NCBI RefSeq assembly: GCF_025753855.1
Contig: NZ_JAOWPT010000020.1
Coordinates: 1-64,000, forward strand
Origin: Mesorhizobium sp. ZC-5
GTDB taxonomy: Bacteria; Pseudomonadota; Alphaproteobacteria; Rhizobiales; Rhizobiaceae
DNA length: 64,000 nucleotides
Direction of reading: 5' to 3'
The first letter of the stretch is position 1, and every line of letters begins with the position of its first letter. Positions 18,301 through 26,713 of this stretch are shown here, one piece after another. The translations under genes and the position numbers were made by a program. The notes beneath the pieces were generated by a model. That model saw only the letters and a list, made by a program, of their open reading frames with translations, had not been told where the DNA came from and searched no databases.

Positions 18301-21300
18301 ACAATGCCGTCGGCCCAGTCGCCCGTGGTGGCGATGTTGCCGGCATGCGTCAGTGTGACCGATCCGCCATGGGCGGCCGTGCCGCCTGCGCCGCCTACAC
18401 CCACTGAGAAGTCATATTTGCTGTCTTCGTCATCGGGCTTGTCCGAATCGTCGGATGTGGCCGACGCGATCGAGCCGCCGAGACCGCCGCCGCCGCCAAT
18501 GGACTGAGCCAGCACCCCGTCGGCGTCGCCGCCTGATGTGACGATGCTCCCCGCCGTTTTGACGTTGATGGTGCCCCCGTCGCCGCCACCACCGCCAGTG
18601 CGACCGACGGAAACCGTGACCCCGGCGGAAATCTCGCCGAGGTCGTCGTCGTCGGTGTCCTCCGCGGCAGCTTCCTCCTCGCCGCTGCCGGGCAGGCTGG
18701 CGCTGCCCGACAGGCCGACGCTTACGCCTTGCGATGTTCCGCCACCGCCGCCGATGGACTGGACAAGCAGGCCGCGCGCGCCCGAACCGTTGGTCTGCAC
18801 CTTGGTGCCGTTCTCGAACTGCACATTCGCTTCCCCGCCGGCGCCGCCGCCACCGCCCGAACCGCCGACTCCGACCGTTGCCGTCAGGTTGAAGCCGCTG
18901 CCGTACTGCTTGCTGTTGACGCTGCCGACGCCGCCATTGCCGCCGCCGCCGCCGATCGACTGCACCACGACCGCATTGGCATAGTCGTCGGCCGTCGCCA
19001 CCCAGGCGGTGTCGTTGAGATCGACCGTGACGGTACCGCCGGCGCCGCCGCCACTGCCCGAGCCTCCGACCGAGACACCGATATCGGCGCTGATCGTGTC
19101 GACCGTGCCGGCCGTCGAAGCCATCGACGACGCACTGCCGCCGTTGCCGCCGCCGCCGCCGATCGATTGCGCCACGAGGCCATGCGACGAAACGCCTTTC
19201 GTGGAGACCCCGGTGTTACCGTCCAGGGTCAGCGACACGCCGCCGCCGGTATGGGACGATCCACCGCTGCCGCCAACGGCCGTGGCCACGCTCATCGCCA
19301 GGGAGACGTCTTCGCCGGTCGGCACCGCCACGGTGAGAGCGTCGGCGACCGAGGAGCCGCCGCTGCCGCCGCCGCCGCTGATCGACTGGGCGAGCACGCC
19401 GATGGCGTCAGTGACGTCGCCGCCGTCCTGGCCGGTCTTGATGGCACTGTTGGTCAGGTGCACGGTAACCGTATCACTGGTGCCGCCGGAACCGCCGGTG
19501 CCACCGACAGCCACCGACGCCGTGAAGCCGAGACCTGCGGAATAGGAGCTGGCGGAACCACCGGTGCCGCCGCCACCGCCGATCGACTGTGCCACGATGC
19601 CTGCGGCGTGGGACCCTTGGGTCGTCAGATTCAGGCCCTGGAAGGCGACGTTCACGGTATTTGCGTAGCCGCCGCCGCCGCCGCCACCGCCAACCTGGAA
19701 GCTGCCGAACCCGGCATCGCCGCCGGTGGCGTTGCCGCCATTGCCGCCGCCGCCGCCGATCGACTGAGCGATTATGCCGACCGCACCGGAGCCCGCCGTC
19801 GCGACGGTGACGGCCTGCGGCGCTCCAAAGACTGTAGGACAATCGCCGCCGGAATTTTCATTGGTGACGCAGACCCATCCGCCGCTACCGCCGCCCGAGG
19901 CGGTGCCACCGACGCCCACCGCCGGAACCCCGACCGACAGGTCGATCACATTGCCGCCATTGCCGCCGCCGCCGCCGACCGATTGCGCCATGATCGCATG
20001 CGACATCTCACCCTGCGTGGTGACCGAGCCGCCAGTCAGCAATACGTTTGCATGGCTGCCGGAGCCACCAGCCCCGCCCGAACCTCCGACGGTCGCGATG
20101 CCCTTCGCACCGCCGCCCGAACCACCGCCGCCGCCGATCGACTGCGCCATGATGCCGATCGCCGCGTCGCCGGCCGTGCTGATGGCGCCCGAACTCTGGA
20201 CCTCGGCAGTGCCGGCATAGTTTGCGGCGCCGCCGGTACCGCCGATCGACAGCACGCCGCCAGCCGTGCCGGCAGCACCGCCGCCGCCGCTGATCGACTG
20301 CGCCAGGATGCCATGCGCCGAATAGCCGGAGGTGGTGATCGCGCCTGTATTCTGGACACTGGCCGTCCCGGCAGCGCCGCCGTCGGCGCCATCGCCACCC
20401 AGCTCAAGCGTCAGCCCGTTGGCGATGCCGCCTGTGCCGCCGCCGCCGCCGATCGACTGCACCAGAACGCCGTAGGAATGGTCGCCAAGAGTGATGATCG
20501 TCCCACCAACGCTGGTGGAGGTGGCGGCGTTGATGAAGGTGGCCGTTTCGCCATTGCCGCCGTTGCCGCCATTGCCGGCGCCGCCGCCGAGCACGTCGGT
20601 GAAGTCGCCGCCCGTGCCGCCGCCGCCGCCGACCGAATGCAGGGTCACCGCGGCCGAGAAATCCCCGGTCGTCATGATACTGGAACCACTTCTCATATGG
20701 CCGTTCACGCCGCCGGCATCGCCGCCGTAGCCGCCGCCGCCGGCCTGGCCGGCGATGGCCGTGTCGTCGCCGCCATTGCCGCCCTGGCCGCCGATGCTCT
20801 CACCCAACAGGCCGTAGGCATAGTTGCCGTCCGTCTCGATCGTGCCGTAGTTGTTCATCCGGATCGCGCCTCCCGTGCCGCCGTCGCCGCCGGAGCTATC
20901 CTCCTCCCCCCCGTCGCCGGCGCCGCCGTCGCCGCCCTGGCTCATAGCGATCATGCCGGCGAGGTAATCGCCTTGGGTCGAAATCGTAGCGCCCGATTGG
21001 ACGGTTAGGAACGTCTCAGCGTAGGAGCCGTCGCCACCTCGACCCCCGGTCGATGAACTCCAGCCACCGCCGCCGTCGCCGCCCCGAGTGACAGCGCTGA
21101 TGCCACCCATCAGCTCGGGGATGGTGCCAGTGCCAACGACGGTGATATCGGCGTAAGTGCTGATGACTATCTGCGCGCCAGCCGCCCCGTCGCCGCCATT
21201 ATCGGACGAATCCTGGGATGCTATGCCGATACCGCCCATACTGCCCGCGGAGATGCCGCCGCTGGCCTGCGCATCCGCGTAGACGCTGATCGCGCCGATC

Positions 21301-22217
21301 GAAGGGTCTTCCTGGGAACCGTTAGTGATGGTGATGGGGCCGCCATCGCCGCCCGCGCCATTCTGGTTGCCACCGACGTTGCCTAAGGAAAAAGCATTGA
21401 TGCCAAAGACCCCGCCATCATCGCCTATCCCCTCCAGCGGGCTGGCCGCGCTGCCGAGATTCATTTGCCCGGTGTTGGTGATGATGATGATCCCGCCATC
21501 CCCGCCGCCACCGCCGCTCTGGTCGCCCGTACCGCTATTTTGGTTGCCGCCCATGCCTCCTATGCTCGAGGCAAAGATGCCATCCACCCCCAAACCTGGC
21601 TTGAGCGATTCTATAGACAACGCGCCGGTGTTGGTGATCTCCACCACGTTGCCGCCGCCGCCGCTGCCGCCGCTCGTGTCGTTGTTACCGTTATCGTAAG
21701 CTCCGTCGCCACCCTGGGACTGCCCCGAAATCAGGCCGACGAGTAGACTATCACCTGGATCTGTGTCGGACGTCAGGTTCACACTGGCAGCATTGGTGAT
21801 GCTCACACTACCACCACCGCCGGCGAAATTATTGTCGTAGCCATCACCGCCACGCGAGAATCCGTGTATGACACCACCGCCCTCAGCCCATGACGGTACA
21901 GTGTAAGGGAGGTCGCTACCGGCGGTGTACGTGCCAGCTGTCGTAAGGTTTACCTTGTCTCCGTCTACGGCGTCGTTATCTTTAGAGCCGTCAGCGCCCT
22001 GGCAATTAGCCCAAGTGTATCCAAAACTGCCGCCTGTAAAGCTTTGGGTCGACGGCGCATCGCACGCCTGTGCATCGCCGATCATGGCCAGACTGAACAT
22101 GCCCAGGGCCGATGCCATCAGCAGACGCGATCTGTTCTGATCCAATATGGATACGGAGATCTTCGGGCGGCCCGATGATTTTTGCCGGGCTTTCCCGGTG
22201 CTGGCAGCGTGCTTCAT
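15384..22217 (-). CDS. giant glycine-rich autotransporter with C-terminal beta-barrel
   Basis: 2277 residues from ATG 22217 (MKHAASTGKARQ), with a GGGGAAG ribosome site. An extended signal peptide is followed by LLMASALGMFSLAMIGDAQA. The passenger (about 70-1900) is built of some 25 copies of a 50-70-residue unit whose core is (H/Y/D)G(I/L)(L/V)AQSIGGGGGxGG; at least 14 copies have QSIGGGGG exactly. Each unit starts with alternating beta strands of the type V.TTG(D/S)..A, as expected of a beta-helix. The last roughly 280 residues are an autotransporter beta-domain ending in LRLSYKF, with the terminal Phe needed for BAM recognition. Probably a surface-exposed adhesin or matrix protein. No protease or catalytic motif is seen. 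Confidence 0.92.
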   Translation of the reverse strand: MKHAASTGKARQKSSGRPKISVSILDQNRSRLLMASALGMFSLAMIGDAQACDAPSTQSFTGGSFGYTWANCQGADGSKDNDAVDGDKVNLTTAGTYTAGSDLPYTVPSWAEGGGVIHGFSRGGDGYDNNFAGGGGSVSITNAASVNLTSDTDPGDSLLVGLISGQSQGGDGAYDNGNNDTSGGSGGGGNVVEITNTGALSIESLKPGLGVDGIFASSIGGMGGNQNSGTGDQSGGGGGDGGIIIITNTGQMNLGSAASPLEGIGDDGGVFGINAFSLGNVGGNQNGAGGDGGPITITNGSQEDPSIGAISVYADAQASGGISAGSMGGIGIASQDSSDNGGDGAAGAQIVISTYADITVVGTGTIPELMGGISAVTRGGDGGGGWSSSTGGRGGDGSYAETFLTVQSGATISTQGDYLAGMIAMSQGGDGGAGDGGEEDSSGGDGGTGGAIRMNNYGTIETDGNYAYGLLGESIGGQGGNGGDDTAIAGQAGGGGYGGDAGGVNGHMRSGSSIMTTGDFSAAVTLHSVGGGGGTGGDFTDVLGGGAGNGGNGGNGETATFINAATSTSVGGTIITLGDHSYGVLVQSIGGGGGTGGIANGLTLELGGDGADGGAAGTASVQNTGAITTSGYSAHGILAQSISGGGGAAGTAGGVLSIGGTGGAANYAGTAEVQSSGAISTAGDAAIGIMAQSIGGGGGSGGGAKGIATVGGSGGAGGSGSHANVLLTGGSVTTQGEMSHAIMAQSVGGGGGNGGNVIDLSVGVPAVGVGGTASGGGSGGWVCVTNENSGGDCPTVFGAPQAVTVATAGSGAVGIIAQSIGGGGGNGGNATGGDAGFGSFQVGGGGGGGGYANTVNVAFQGLNLTTQGSHAAGIVAQSIGGGGGTGGSASSYSAGLGFTASVAVGGTGGSGGTSDTVTVHLTNSAIKTGQDGGDVTDAIGVLAQSISGGGGSGGSSVADALTVAVPTGEDVSLAMSVATAVGGSGGSSHTGGGVSLTLDGNTGVSTKGVSSHGLVAQSIGGGGGNGGSASSMASTAGTVDTISADIGVSVGGSGSGGGAGGTVTVDLNDTAWVATADDYANAVVVQSIGGGGGNGGVGSVNSKQYGSGFNLTATVGVGGSGGGGGAGGEANVQFENGTKVQTNGSGARGLLVQSIGGGGGTSQGVSVGLSGSASLPGSGEEEAAAEDTDDDDLGEISAGVTVSVGRTGGGGGDGGTINVKTAGSIVTSGGDADGVLAQSIGGGGGLGGSIASATSDDSDKPDDEDSKYDFSVGVGGAGGTAAHGGSVTLTHAGNIATTGDWADGIVAQSIGGGGGTAGSSTISGSQATANIDVGVGGGGGAGGDGGTVAITFDADHGTPVVNTTGYSAYGVLLQSIGGGGGQGGDGSDQAAGKITVGGGIGGSGGVGGNGGKVTTDVGSWLSLQTTGDDAHGLVAQSIGGGGGVGGAGSSTAAEDDDSHSIDLTVGGSGGVGGSGGEVDLNYGGFLTTYGDRAHGLVAQSIGGGGGIGGAGEADSIASIVVGGSGGSGTTNGGVVTVDLTNGQIKTLGIAAHGLVAQSIGGGGGIGGTASGAPLSLKGMSSAGTGDGHDVTVTANGNIFTSGDYAYGILAQSIGGGGGFGGNASGAFIGSNGSLSTSGKSGNVTVALNAGGAILATGKDAIGIFAQSDAGTENNGTVSVNVSGSVTGGSGDNGTGVWVSGGKNNVMTVSAGGSVSAASGRAIQYTNGRTQSGTLNVHNSGTISGSVFETSVDGNAPTSKISTDDTIPVAARFGHDMPISVINQTGGLLTDAKIYEADVVNHGRLTIGHSGGIDTTRITGDLTQDTGGILAITADFAGSRMDRLTVEGDATLEGKFAVNAISVLPDISLPFLTVGGTLDHSLSAQSALFDYAVTRAGNELSVSATSAHFAEPGADLNDDQNNVAGHLQEIWDVGGGSFGTLFGTLGNLADDDVGSYGSALSDMSPGVSGAAAAGSIATTQQHLDLLLSCPMFAAGTSVLTETECGWAQAGGQVLDQKASGGISGFDTTTYSMQAGAQFEVSPDWFVGLAGGYDRSSIRGDDDRVNADGDILYAGVSLKHQNGPWLLSGALAGSYGWYDNTRTIRIPGFAGQAEGDPDIYNLSARVRAAYTFTQDPYYVRPLVDLDLIYTHADGYRESGTGALDLLVDGAGQWSFHATPAVEIGTRVELSETTVMRAYAAAGVSFSTVDSWDTSARLAQAPAGIGGFDSEVPLADVVGRLTAGVDLANDNGFSVRAQYSGAFSDTYTSHGGSLRLSYKF

Positions 22218-22362
22218 CCGATGCTTCCCCCAAATCGTTAAGCGTGCACAAGCAGGAATGGCGGCACGCCTTGCGCCACCTATCTCAACCTGCAATGGTA
22301 GGAATCGCGAGTACGAGACACCTACATCCAAATCATTGACGCGTTACCGCACAGAGACACGT

Positions 22363-22402
22363 CCTATTCGATGAACAGGTCGATCTAGTCGGTGAAGCGA
22401 CC
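22363..22402. repeat. direct repeat flanking the autotransporter gene, copy 2
   Basis: Contains GAACAGGTCGATCTAGTCGG (22373-22392), identical to 15231-15250. It lies in the divergent gap between the autotransporter start and the kinase start. The two copies are about 7.1 kb apart with the autotransporter gene between them. Confidence 0.8.
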
Positions 22403-22446
22403 CAATTCAGGGCCTGGCGGGGGCAACATTGGGAAGGGCAGTATCG

Positions 22447-23592
22447 ATGGTCGTCGTTGCCGATCCCGATCATCGTGGCGAATTGAATGGAGTCGCGGAC
22501 GCTGGCAACCGGCGCCACCGCGCCCTGTGGTCACTCGACGGCTCGAACGTCGAGCTGGTACGGTCGCTCGGCTCGTTCTGGCGGGCGCAAACCGCCGGCT
22601 GGCTCTTCAGCGCCCTGTTTGGCATCGTCAGCCGCGTCCTTGCTTTCGAGGACATCGTTTTCGCACTGACGCTGACCGCCATTCTCGAGCCGCTGGGCTT
22701 CGCACTCACCACCCTCGCCCACCGCGTGTTCCGCGACCGGACGGTCAGCATCACGCTGACAGTCGTCCTGGTCGCGCTGATGCTCTCGATTGCCGGCGGG
22801 CTGCTGCAGATGTACGTCTCCAACACGATCAAGGGGATCCTGCTGCCGGGTGGAGATCCCGGCAATGTCGCCGCCGGCGTGGCGATACCGCTGGTCTACT
22901 ATACGCTGGTCTTCCTGGGATGGTCTCTTGCCTATCTCTGGATCAAGGCGGATGCCGACGGTCGCGCGCAGCGAATCCAGCGCCACCAGGCTCGGGAGGA
23001 AGCGCTGCGGTCCGAGTTGCATCAGCTCCGTCTGCAGCTCGATTCTCACTTCCTGTTCAACGTGCTGAACACGGTTGCGATGGAGATCCCGGATGAGCCG
23101 GACACCGCGCTCGAGATGATACATCGCATCACGGCCTATCTGCGCTATCTGCTTGAAAATCAATCGCGACGCATTTGCTCCCTGTCCGACGAGATCGAGG
23201 CCATGCGTGCCTATGTCCGGATCCAGGAACTGCGGTTCGAGGGTCGTCTCGACTGCGTGGTCAAGGTGGAATCGGCTGCCCGGCCAATTGCCGTGCCGCA
23301 TCTCATCCTGCAGCCATTGGTCGAGAATGCCGTAAAGCACGGACTGCCGTCGCCAGTTGGACGTTTCACGGTAGGCATCACCGTTGAATGCCAGGGCGAT
23401 GACATCATGATCGAAGTCAGCAATCCGGGCAGGTTGGCAACGCACGAGCGCGACCGCCCGGCCGTGGGGCTGGCCAATATCCGCCGGCGGCTGGAATTGC
23501 ACTATCCGTCTGGCCACGCGCTGTCGCTGATCCAGATGGGCGACACGGTCGTCGCGCGCCTAGCATTGAAGGGACCGGCATGCTTCGCCTGA
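22447..23592 (+). CDS. LytS/YehU-type sensor histidine kinase
   Basis: 381 residues from ATG 22447 with GGAAGGG upstream; a TTG at 22429 is also in frame. Four hydrophobic segments lie in residues 45-175. The His_kinase domain follows (LRSELHQLRLQLDSHFLFNVLNTV), with the phospho-acceptor His in SHFLFN, then a HATPase with the N-box LVENAVKHGL and G-box VGLANIRRRLE. This fold is characteristic of the LytS/YehU family. The stop overlaps the start of the LytTR regulator gene by 13 bp, so the pair is translationally coupled. The signal sensed is unknown; no GAF or PAS domain is apparent. Confidence 0.9.
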   Translation: MVVVADPDHRGELNGVADAGNRRHRALWSLDGSNVELVRSLGSFWRAQTAGWLFSALFGIVSRVLAFEDIVFALTLTAILEPLGFALTTLAHRVFRDRTVSITLTVVLVALMLSIAGGLLQMYVSNTIKGILLPGGDPGNVAAGVAIPLVYYTLVFLGWSLAYLWIKADADGRAQRIQRHQAREEALRSELHQLRLQLDSHFLFNVLNTVAMEIPDEPDTALEMIHRITAYLRYLLENQSRRICSLSDEIEAMRAYVRIQELRFEGRLDCVVKVESAARPIAVPHLILQPLVENAVKHGLPSPVGRFTVGITVECQGDDIMIEVSNPGRLATHERDRPAVGLANIRRRLELHYPSGHALSLIQMGDTVVARLALKGPACFA

Positions 23593-24377
23593 TGGTTGTC
23601 GACGACGAGCCGCCGGCCCGGCGCGGGCTGAAGCGGCTCATGCAGGCACACGAAGACGTAGACGTCGTCGGCGAAGCCGGCTCGCTGGACGAGGCTCACG
23701 CGCTGACGCATACCCTGCGGCCCGATGCGATCTTCCTCGACATAAACCTCGGTAGCGATCATGGCTTCAGCCTGATTGAGCGGCTCGATCCGGTGCCGGC
23801 TATCGTCTTCGTGACGGCGTACAGCACCTACGCGCCGCAAGCTTTCGATGTCGCGGCGCTCGACTTCCTGCTCAAGCCAGTCGAACAGGAACGACTGGCG
23901 CTGACGCTCGAGCGACTACGCAATTATCAGCGCTCGCTCGAGCATGCGGGAGCCCAGATTCTCGACAACGAGACAGCCCCGACCACTATGCCGGCCAAGC
24001 GCCGTCTCCATATCAAGATGGCAGGGCAGTCGATCGTCGTGCCGACCGACGGGATCGCCACGCTAACCGCCGAGGCGGACTTCACGCGTATAATGATGGC
24101 GGACGGCCGCAACCATCTGGTTTGCCGGCTGCTCGGTCAATTCGAAGCGGAATTGCCAAAGCCACCGTTCTTCCGTGTCAGCCGTTCCCTGGTCATCAAT
24201 CTGGATCGAATCGAGCACGCCAGATCATACGATGGCGGGCGCATGCTCGTATCGCTTGGACCGTCCATCGAGCCGATGATGCTCGGCCGCACGGGCAGCA
24301 GGCGATTGCGGCGTCATCTATATGCCCCGGCCGATATCAAAGCCGCGGACGACGACGTGAAATTGTCCGCCGGCTGA
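23580..24377 (+). CDS. LytTR-family response regulator
   Basis: 265 residues. The receiver domain (1-120) has the acidic pair DDE (8-10), phospho-acceptor Asp54 in IFLDINLG, the Thr of FVTAYS and Lys of LLKPV. After a linker, residues 150-250 form a LytTR DNA-binding domain (IVVPTDGIATLTAEADFTRI, FFRVSRSLVINLDRIEH). LytTR proteins usually bind paired direct repeats about a helical turn apart. The gene overlaps the kinase gene. Candidate targets are the autotransporter promoter and the four copies of the GTTACCGTTAC element nearby, which is inference. Confidence 0.92.
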   Translation: MLRLMVVDDEPPARRGLKRLMQAHEDVDVVGEAGSLDEAHALTHTLRPDAIFLDINLGSDHGFSLIERLDPVPAIVFVTAYSTYAPQAFDVAALDFLLKPVEQERLALTLERLRNYQRSLEHAGAQILDNETAPTTMPAKRRLHIKMAGQSIVVPTDGIATLTAEADFTRIMMADGRNHLVCRLLGQFEAELPKPPFFRVSRSLVINLDRIEHARSYDGGRMLVSLGPSIEPMMLGRTGSRRLRRHLYAPADIKAADDDVKLSAG

Positions 24378-24398
24378 TCGCGTGGTTGCCCGGTATCG

Positions 24399-24845
24399 CT
24401 AGTGCCGGAGCCCAACTTTTCCGACAGTATCCCGGGACCATGAAAATGGCCGACCTTCCTCGCTGACAAAATACACGATCATGTATGCAACGATCAGGGC
24501 ATCGACCATGACCAGAACCAGGTAGCCCATCACCCAGGGCTGACCAAGGTTGCTGAGGAAGAGATAGGCCAGAAAGGCCTTTTCCGTGGCAGCCAGCAAC
24601 ATGGTCTCGAATCGCAACCACGGACGGAAACCGGCGGCCACCATCAGCGCACCGATCCCAAAGATCGTAAAGCCCCAGTGCCGCAAGGCGGGTACACTGG
24701 AAGACGTATAATCGACCAGTCCGCCGAGCATCAGCGTGAAGAAATTGATATCGATTGCGAATACCAACGTCGCGCATGTGAGCAGGCCGGATACGATGAG
24801 AAACCATCGGATGGTCTTGGCGATGAAGCGGTTAACGATGGACAT
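24399..24845 (-). CDS. small four-helix integral membrane protein
   Basis: 148 residues from ATG 24845. Hydrophobic segments lie at about 12-32 (WFLIVSGLLTCATLVFAI), 55-75 (HWGFTIFGIGALMVAAGF), 80-97 and 103-125 (GYLVLVMVDALIVAYMIVYF). The C-terminus is charged. No family is recognised with confidence; it has the look of DUF-type small inner-membrane proteins. It converges with the LytTR regulator (21 bp between stops) and lies downstream of the sulfatase on the same strand, 96 bp after its stop, so it could be read from the sulfatase promoter. Confidence 0.7.
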   Translation of the reverse strand: MSIVNRFIAKTIRWFLIVSGLLTCATLVFAIDINFFTLMLGGLVDYTSSSVPALRHWGFTIFGIGALMVAAGFRPWLRFETMLLAATEKAFLAYLFLSNLGQPWVMGYLVLVMVDALIVAYMIVYFVSEEGRPFSWSRDTVGKVGLRH

Positions 24846-24899
24846 TGATCGGCTTCCGGCGATGAAGAGACTGCGAACTGATCATCCAGTTGTTCGAGA

Positions 24900-24922
24900 G
24901 CGGGCAGTCACAAGCTGCCCGC
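24900..24922 (-). terminator. hairpin after the sulfatase gene
   Basis: GCGGGCAG (24900-24907) and CTGCCCGC (24915-24922) form a perfect 8-bp stem around a 7-nt loop, about 20 nt after the sulfatase stop on the minus strand. No U-run follows, so partial termination or transcript stabilisation is as likely as full termination. Confidence 0.4.
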
Positions 24923-24940
24923 GCTCACGGCCGTCCATTT

Positions 24941-26551
24941 TTACTTGGCCATTGCTCCTTGCGCCGCAGCGATTTTGGCCTTTACCGATTCGAGATTGAA
25001 GCTCGCGCCCTGCTGCATCGGCGGGAATTCGATCGCCGACTTCGCCAGTCTGGCCACCTCCTCCTGCACGAACACGAAGCGCCAGAACTCGTACTTGAAC
25101 CAGTCGAAATATTGCAGGGAGCCTTCCTTGGTCCCGCTGTCGGGCCAACCGGCGCGTTCGAACGGGTCCAGGCGGAGATTGGTCAGGTATGGTGCGGACA
25201 CCGTGATCCTGCCGCCCAGCCAACCCTCGGGCTGGTCGATGAAACGATACTTGTAGTCGCCGATACGCAGCGCACCAAGCTGGCTTTCGGCGAAATACCA
25301 AAGCTCCCGCCGAGTTGAGGGACCCTTGCCGGTAATCAGGTCCATCTGATTGTAGCCGTCGAGATGTACCTTGAAAGTCGTATCCCCGATCTGCTTGCCC
25401 TGCTTGAGTTCATCAATGATGTTCGGATTTCCAGCGGCGGCCAGGAATGTCGGGAACCAGTCGAGACCCGACATGATACCGTTCTCGACTTTGTCCTCCG
25501 GCACCTTGCCCGGCCAGCGGACGATCGCCGGTACGCGGAAGCCACCCTCCATGACCGTCCCCTTGTTTTGGGCGAAAGGGGTCATTCCACCGTCAGGCCA
25601 GGTAAAGAGTTCCGTGCCGTTGTCGGTCGTGAAGACGACGATCGTGTTGTCGTCCTCGCCTATCGCCTCCAACTTCTCCATTACGGAGCCGACCGTATCA
25701 TCGAGTTGCGCCATCCCGGCTTCCTGGATGGACCAGCCGTTCTGCGAATTTCGCATCGCATCGTATTTGGGGGACAGATGCGTGACGATGTGCATGCGCG
25801 TAGGGTTCAGCCATACAAAGAACGGCTTGTCGTCGGCTTCTGCCTTGTCGATGAACTTGAGCGTGTGGTCGAGGATTTCATCGTCGACGGTTTCCATGCG
25901 CTCGGGACACAACTCGCCAGCGTCTTCGATCTTTTGCTTTCCGACCTTGCCCCAGCGTGGGTCCACAGTTGCGTCGTCGACATCGCTCGCCCAGGCGTGG
26001 ATCATGTTGCGAGGGCCGACTTGCGATCTCATTTCCTGCGGATAGGTAGGCTGGCAGGGGTCTTCCATCGCATCGAGGTGATAGAGATAGCCATAGAACT
26101 CATCGAAGCCGTGTACGGTCGGCAGAAACTCGTTCTTGTCGCCAAGATGGTTCTTGCCGAACTGGCCCGTAGTGTAGCCGATATCCTTGAGTGCGGCGGC
26201 AATCGTCACCGCCTGCGCGGGAAGGCCAACAGGCGCGCCGGCTTGCCCGACGGTTGTCATGCCGGTACGGACCGGCAGTTCCCCGGTAATGAATGCCGAG
26301 CGCCCCGCTGTGCAACTCGCCTCACCGTAATAATCGGTAAACAGCATGCCCTCCGCGGCAAGCCGATCGATGTTTGGTGTCTTGCCCGCCATCATGCCCC
26401 GATGGTAGGCGCCGATATTCCACATACCGATGTCGTCACCCATGATAACGACGATATTGGGCCGATCTCCCTGCTGTGCGACCGCCGGCGCGCTCACCAT
26501 CATAAAGGTGGCGGCCGACAGACTGACCCAAAGCTTCCTGGCCATTTTCAT
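24941..26551 (-). CDS. periplasmic type I sulfatase (arylsulfatase)
   Basis: 536 residues from ATG 26551. The start is supported by GAGGAA eight bases upstream and by the same arrangement in the relic at 10944; two further in-frame starts upstream are less likely. The signal peptide MKMARKLWVSLSAATFMMVS ends at about AVAQ. The N-terminal alkaline-phosphatase-like fold has NIVVIMGDDIG with metal-binding Asp39/Asp40, and the formylglycine motif CTAGR at 80-84, a C-x-A-x-R variant. GELPVRTGM, HLGDKNE and TTDNGTELFTWPDGG supply further active-site elements. It hydrolyses sulfate esters; the substrate is unknown. The activating enzyme must be encoded elsewhere. Confidence 0.93.
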   Translation of the reverse strand: MKMARKLWVSLSAATFMMVSAPAVAQQGDRPNIVVIMGDDIGMWNIGAYHRGMMAGKTPNIDRLAAEGMLFTDYYGEASCTAGRSAFITGELPVRTGMTTVGQAGAPVGLPAQAVTIAAALKDIGYTTGQFGKNHLGDKNEFLPTVHGFDEFYGYLYHLDAMEDPCQPTYPQEMRSQVGPRNMIHAWASDVDDATVDPRWGKVGKQKIEDAGELCPERMETVDDEILDHTLKFIDKAEADDKPFFVWLNPTRMHIVTHLSPKYDAMRNSQNGWSIQEAGMAQLDDTVGSVMEKLEAIGEDDNTIVVFTTDNGTELFTWPDGGMTPFAQNKGTVMEGGFRVPAIVRWPGKVPEDKVENGIMSGLDWFPTFLAAAGNPNIIDELKQGKQIGDTTFKVHLDGYNQMDLITGKGPSTRRELWYFAESQLGALRIGDYKYRFIDQPEGWLGGRITVSAPYLTNLRLDPFERAGWPDSGTKEGSLQYFDWFKYEFWRFVFVQEEVARLAKSAIEFPPMQQGASFNLESVKAKIAAAQGAMAK

Positions 26552-26612
26552 AGTGCGCATTCCTCGTGTTCGAACTGCCGGAGGCAGGCTCACATCTTTG
26601 CGATTTCGGATG

Positions 26613-26629
26613 GAGTACGTAACGGTAAC
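26613..26629 (-). promoter_or_regulatory. shared 17-bp promoter element, copy 3, upstream of sulfatase
   Basis: The minus strand reads GTTACCGTTACGTACTC, ending 62 bp before the sulfatase ATG. The following CCATCCGAAATCGC is also present after copy 1, showing that the whole promoter was duplicated. Confidence 0.65.
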
Positions 26630-26713
26630 AGGCTGTGCATCGAGGCTGGCGATCGCATTGGACGACCACCAGCGGGAGGGAGCATCAGCTGGTCACGAAT
26701 TGAGTGCGGCGGC

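Noticed and set aside
17300-20700. Regular repeats of GCCGCCGCCGCCGATCGACTG that could suggest a CRISPR array
   Set aside because: They are coding repeats for QSIGGGGG within one long open frame; the spacing varies and the sequences between them are coding and related.
15984-21008. Long plus-strand Pro/Ala-rich frames opposite the autotransporter
   Set aside because: They are mirrors of the GGC-rich repeats, with runs of Pro or Arg/Ala, no ribosome sites and no family resemblance; the minus-strand frame has a signal peptide and beta-domain.
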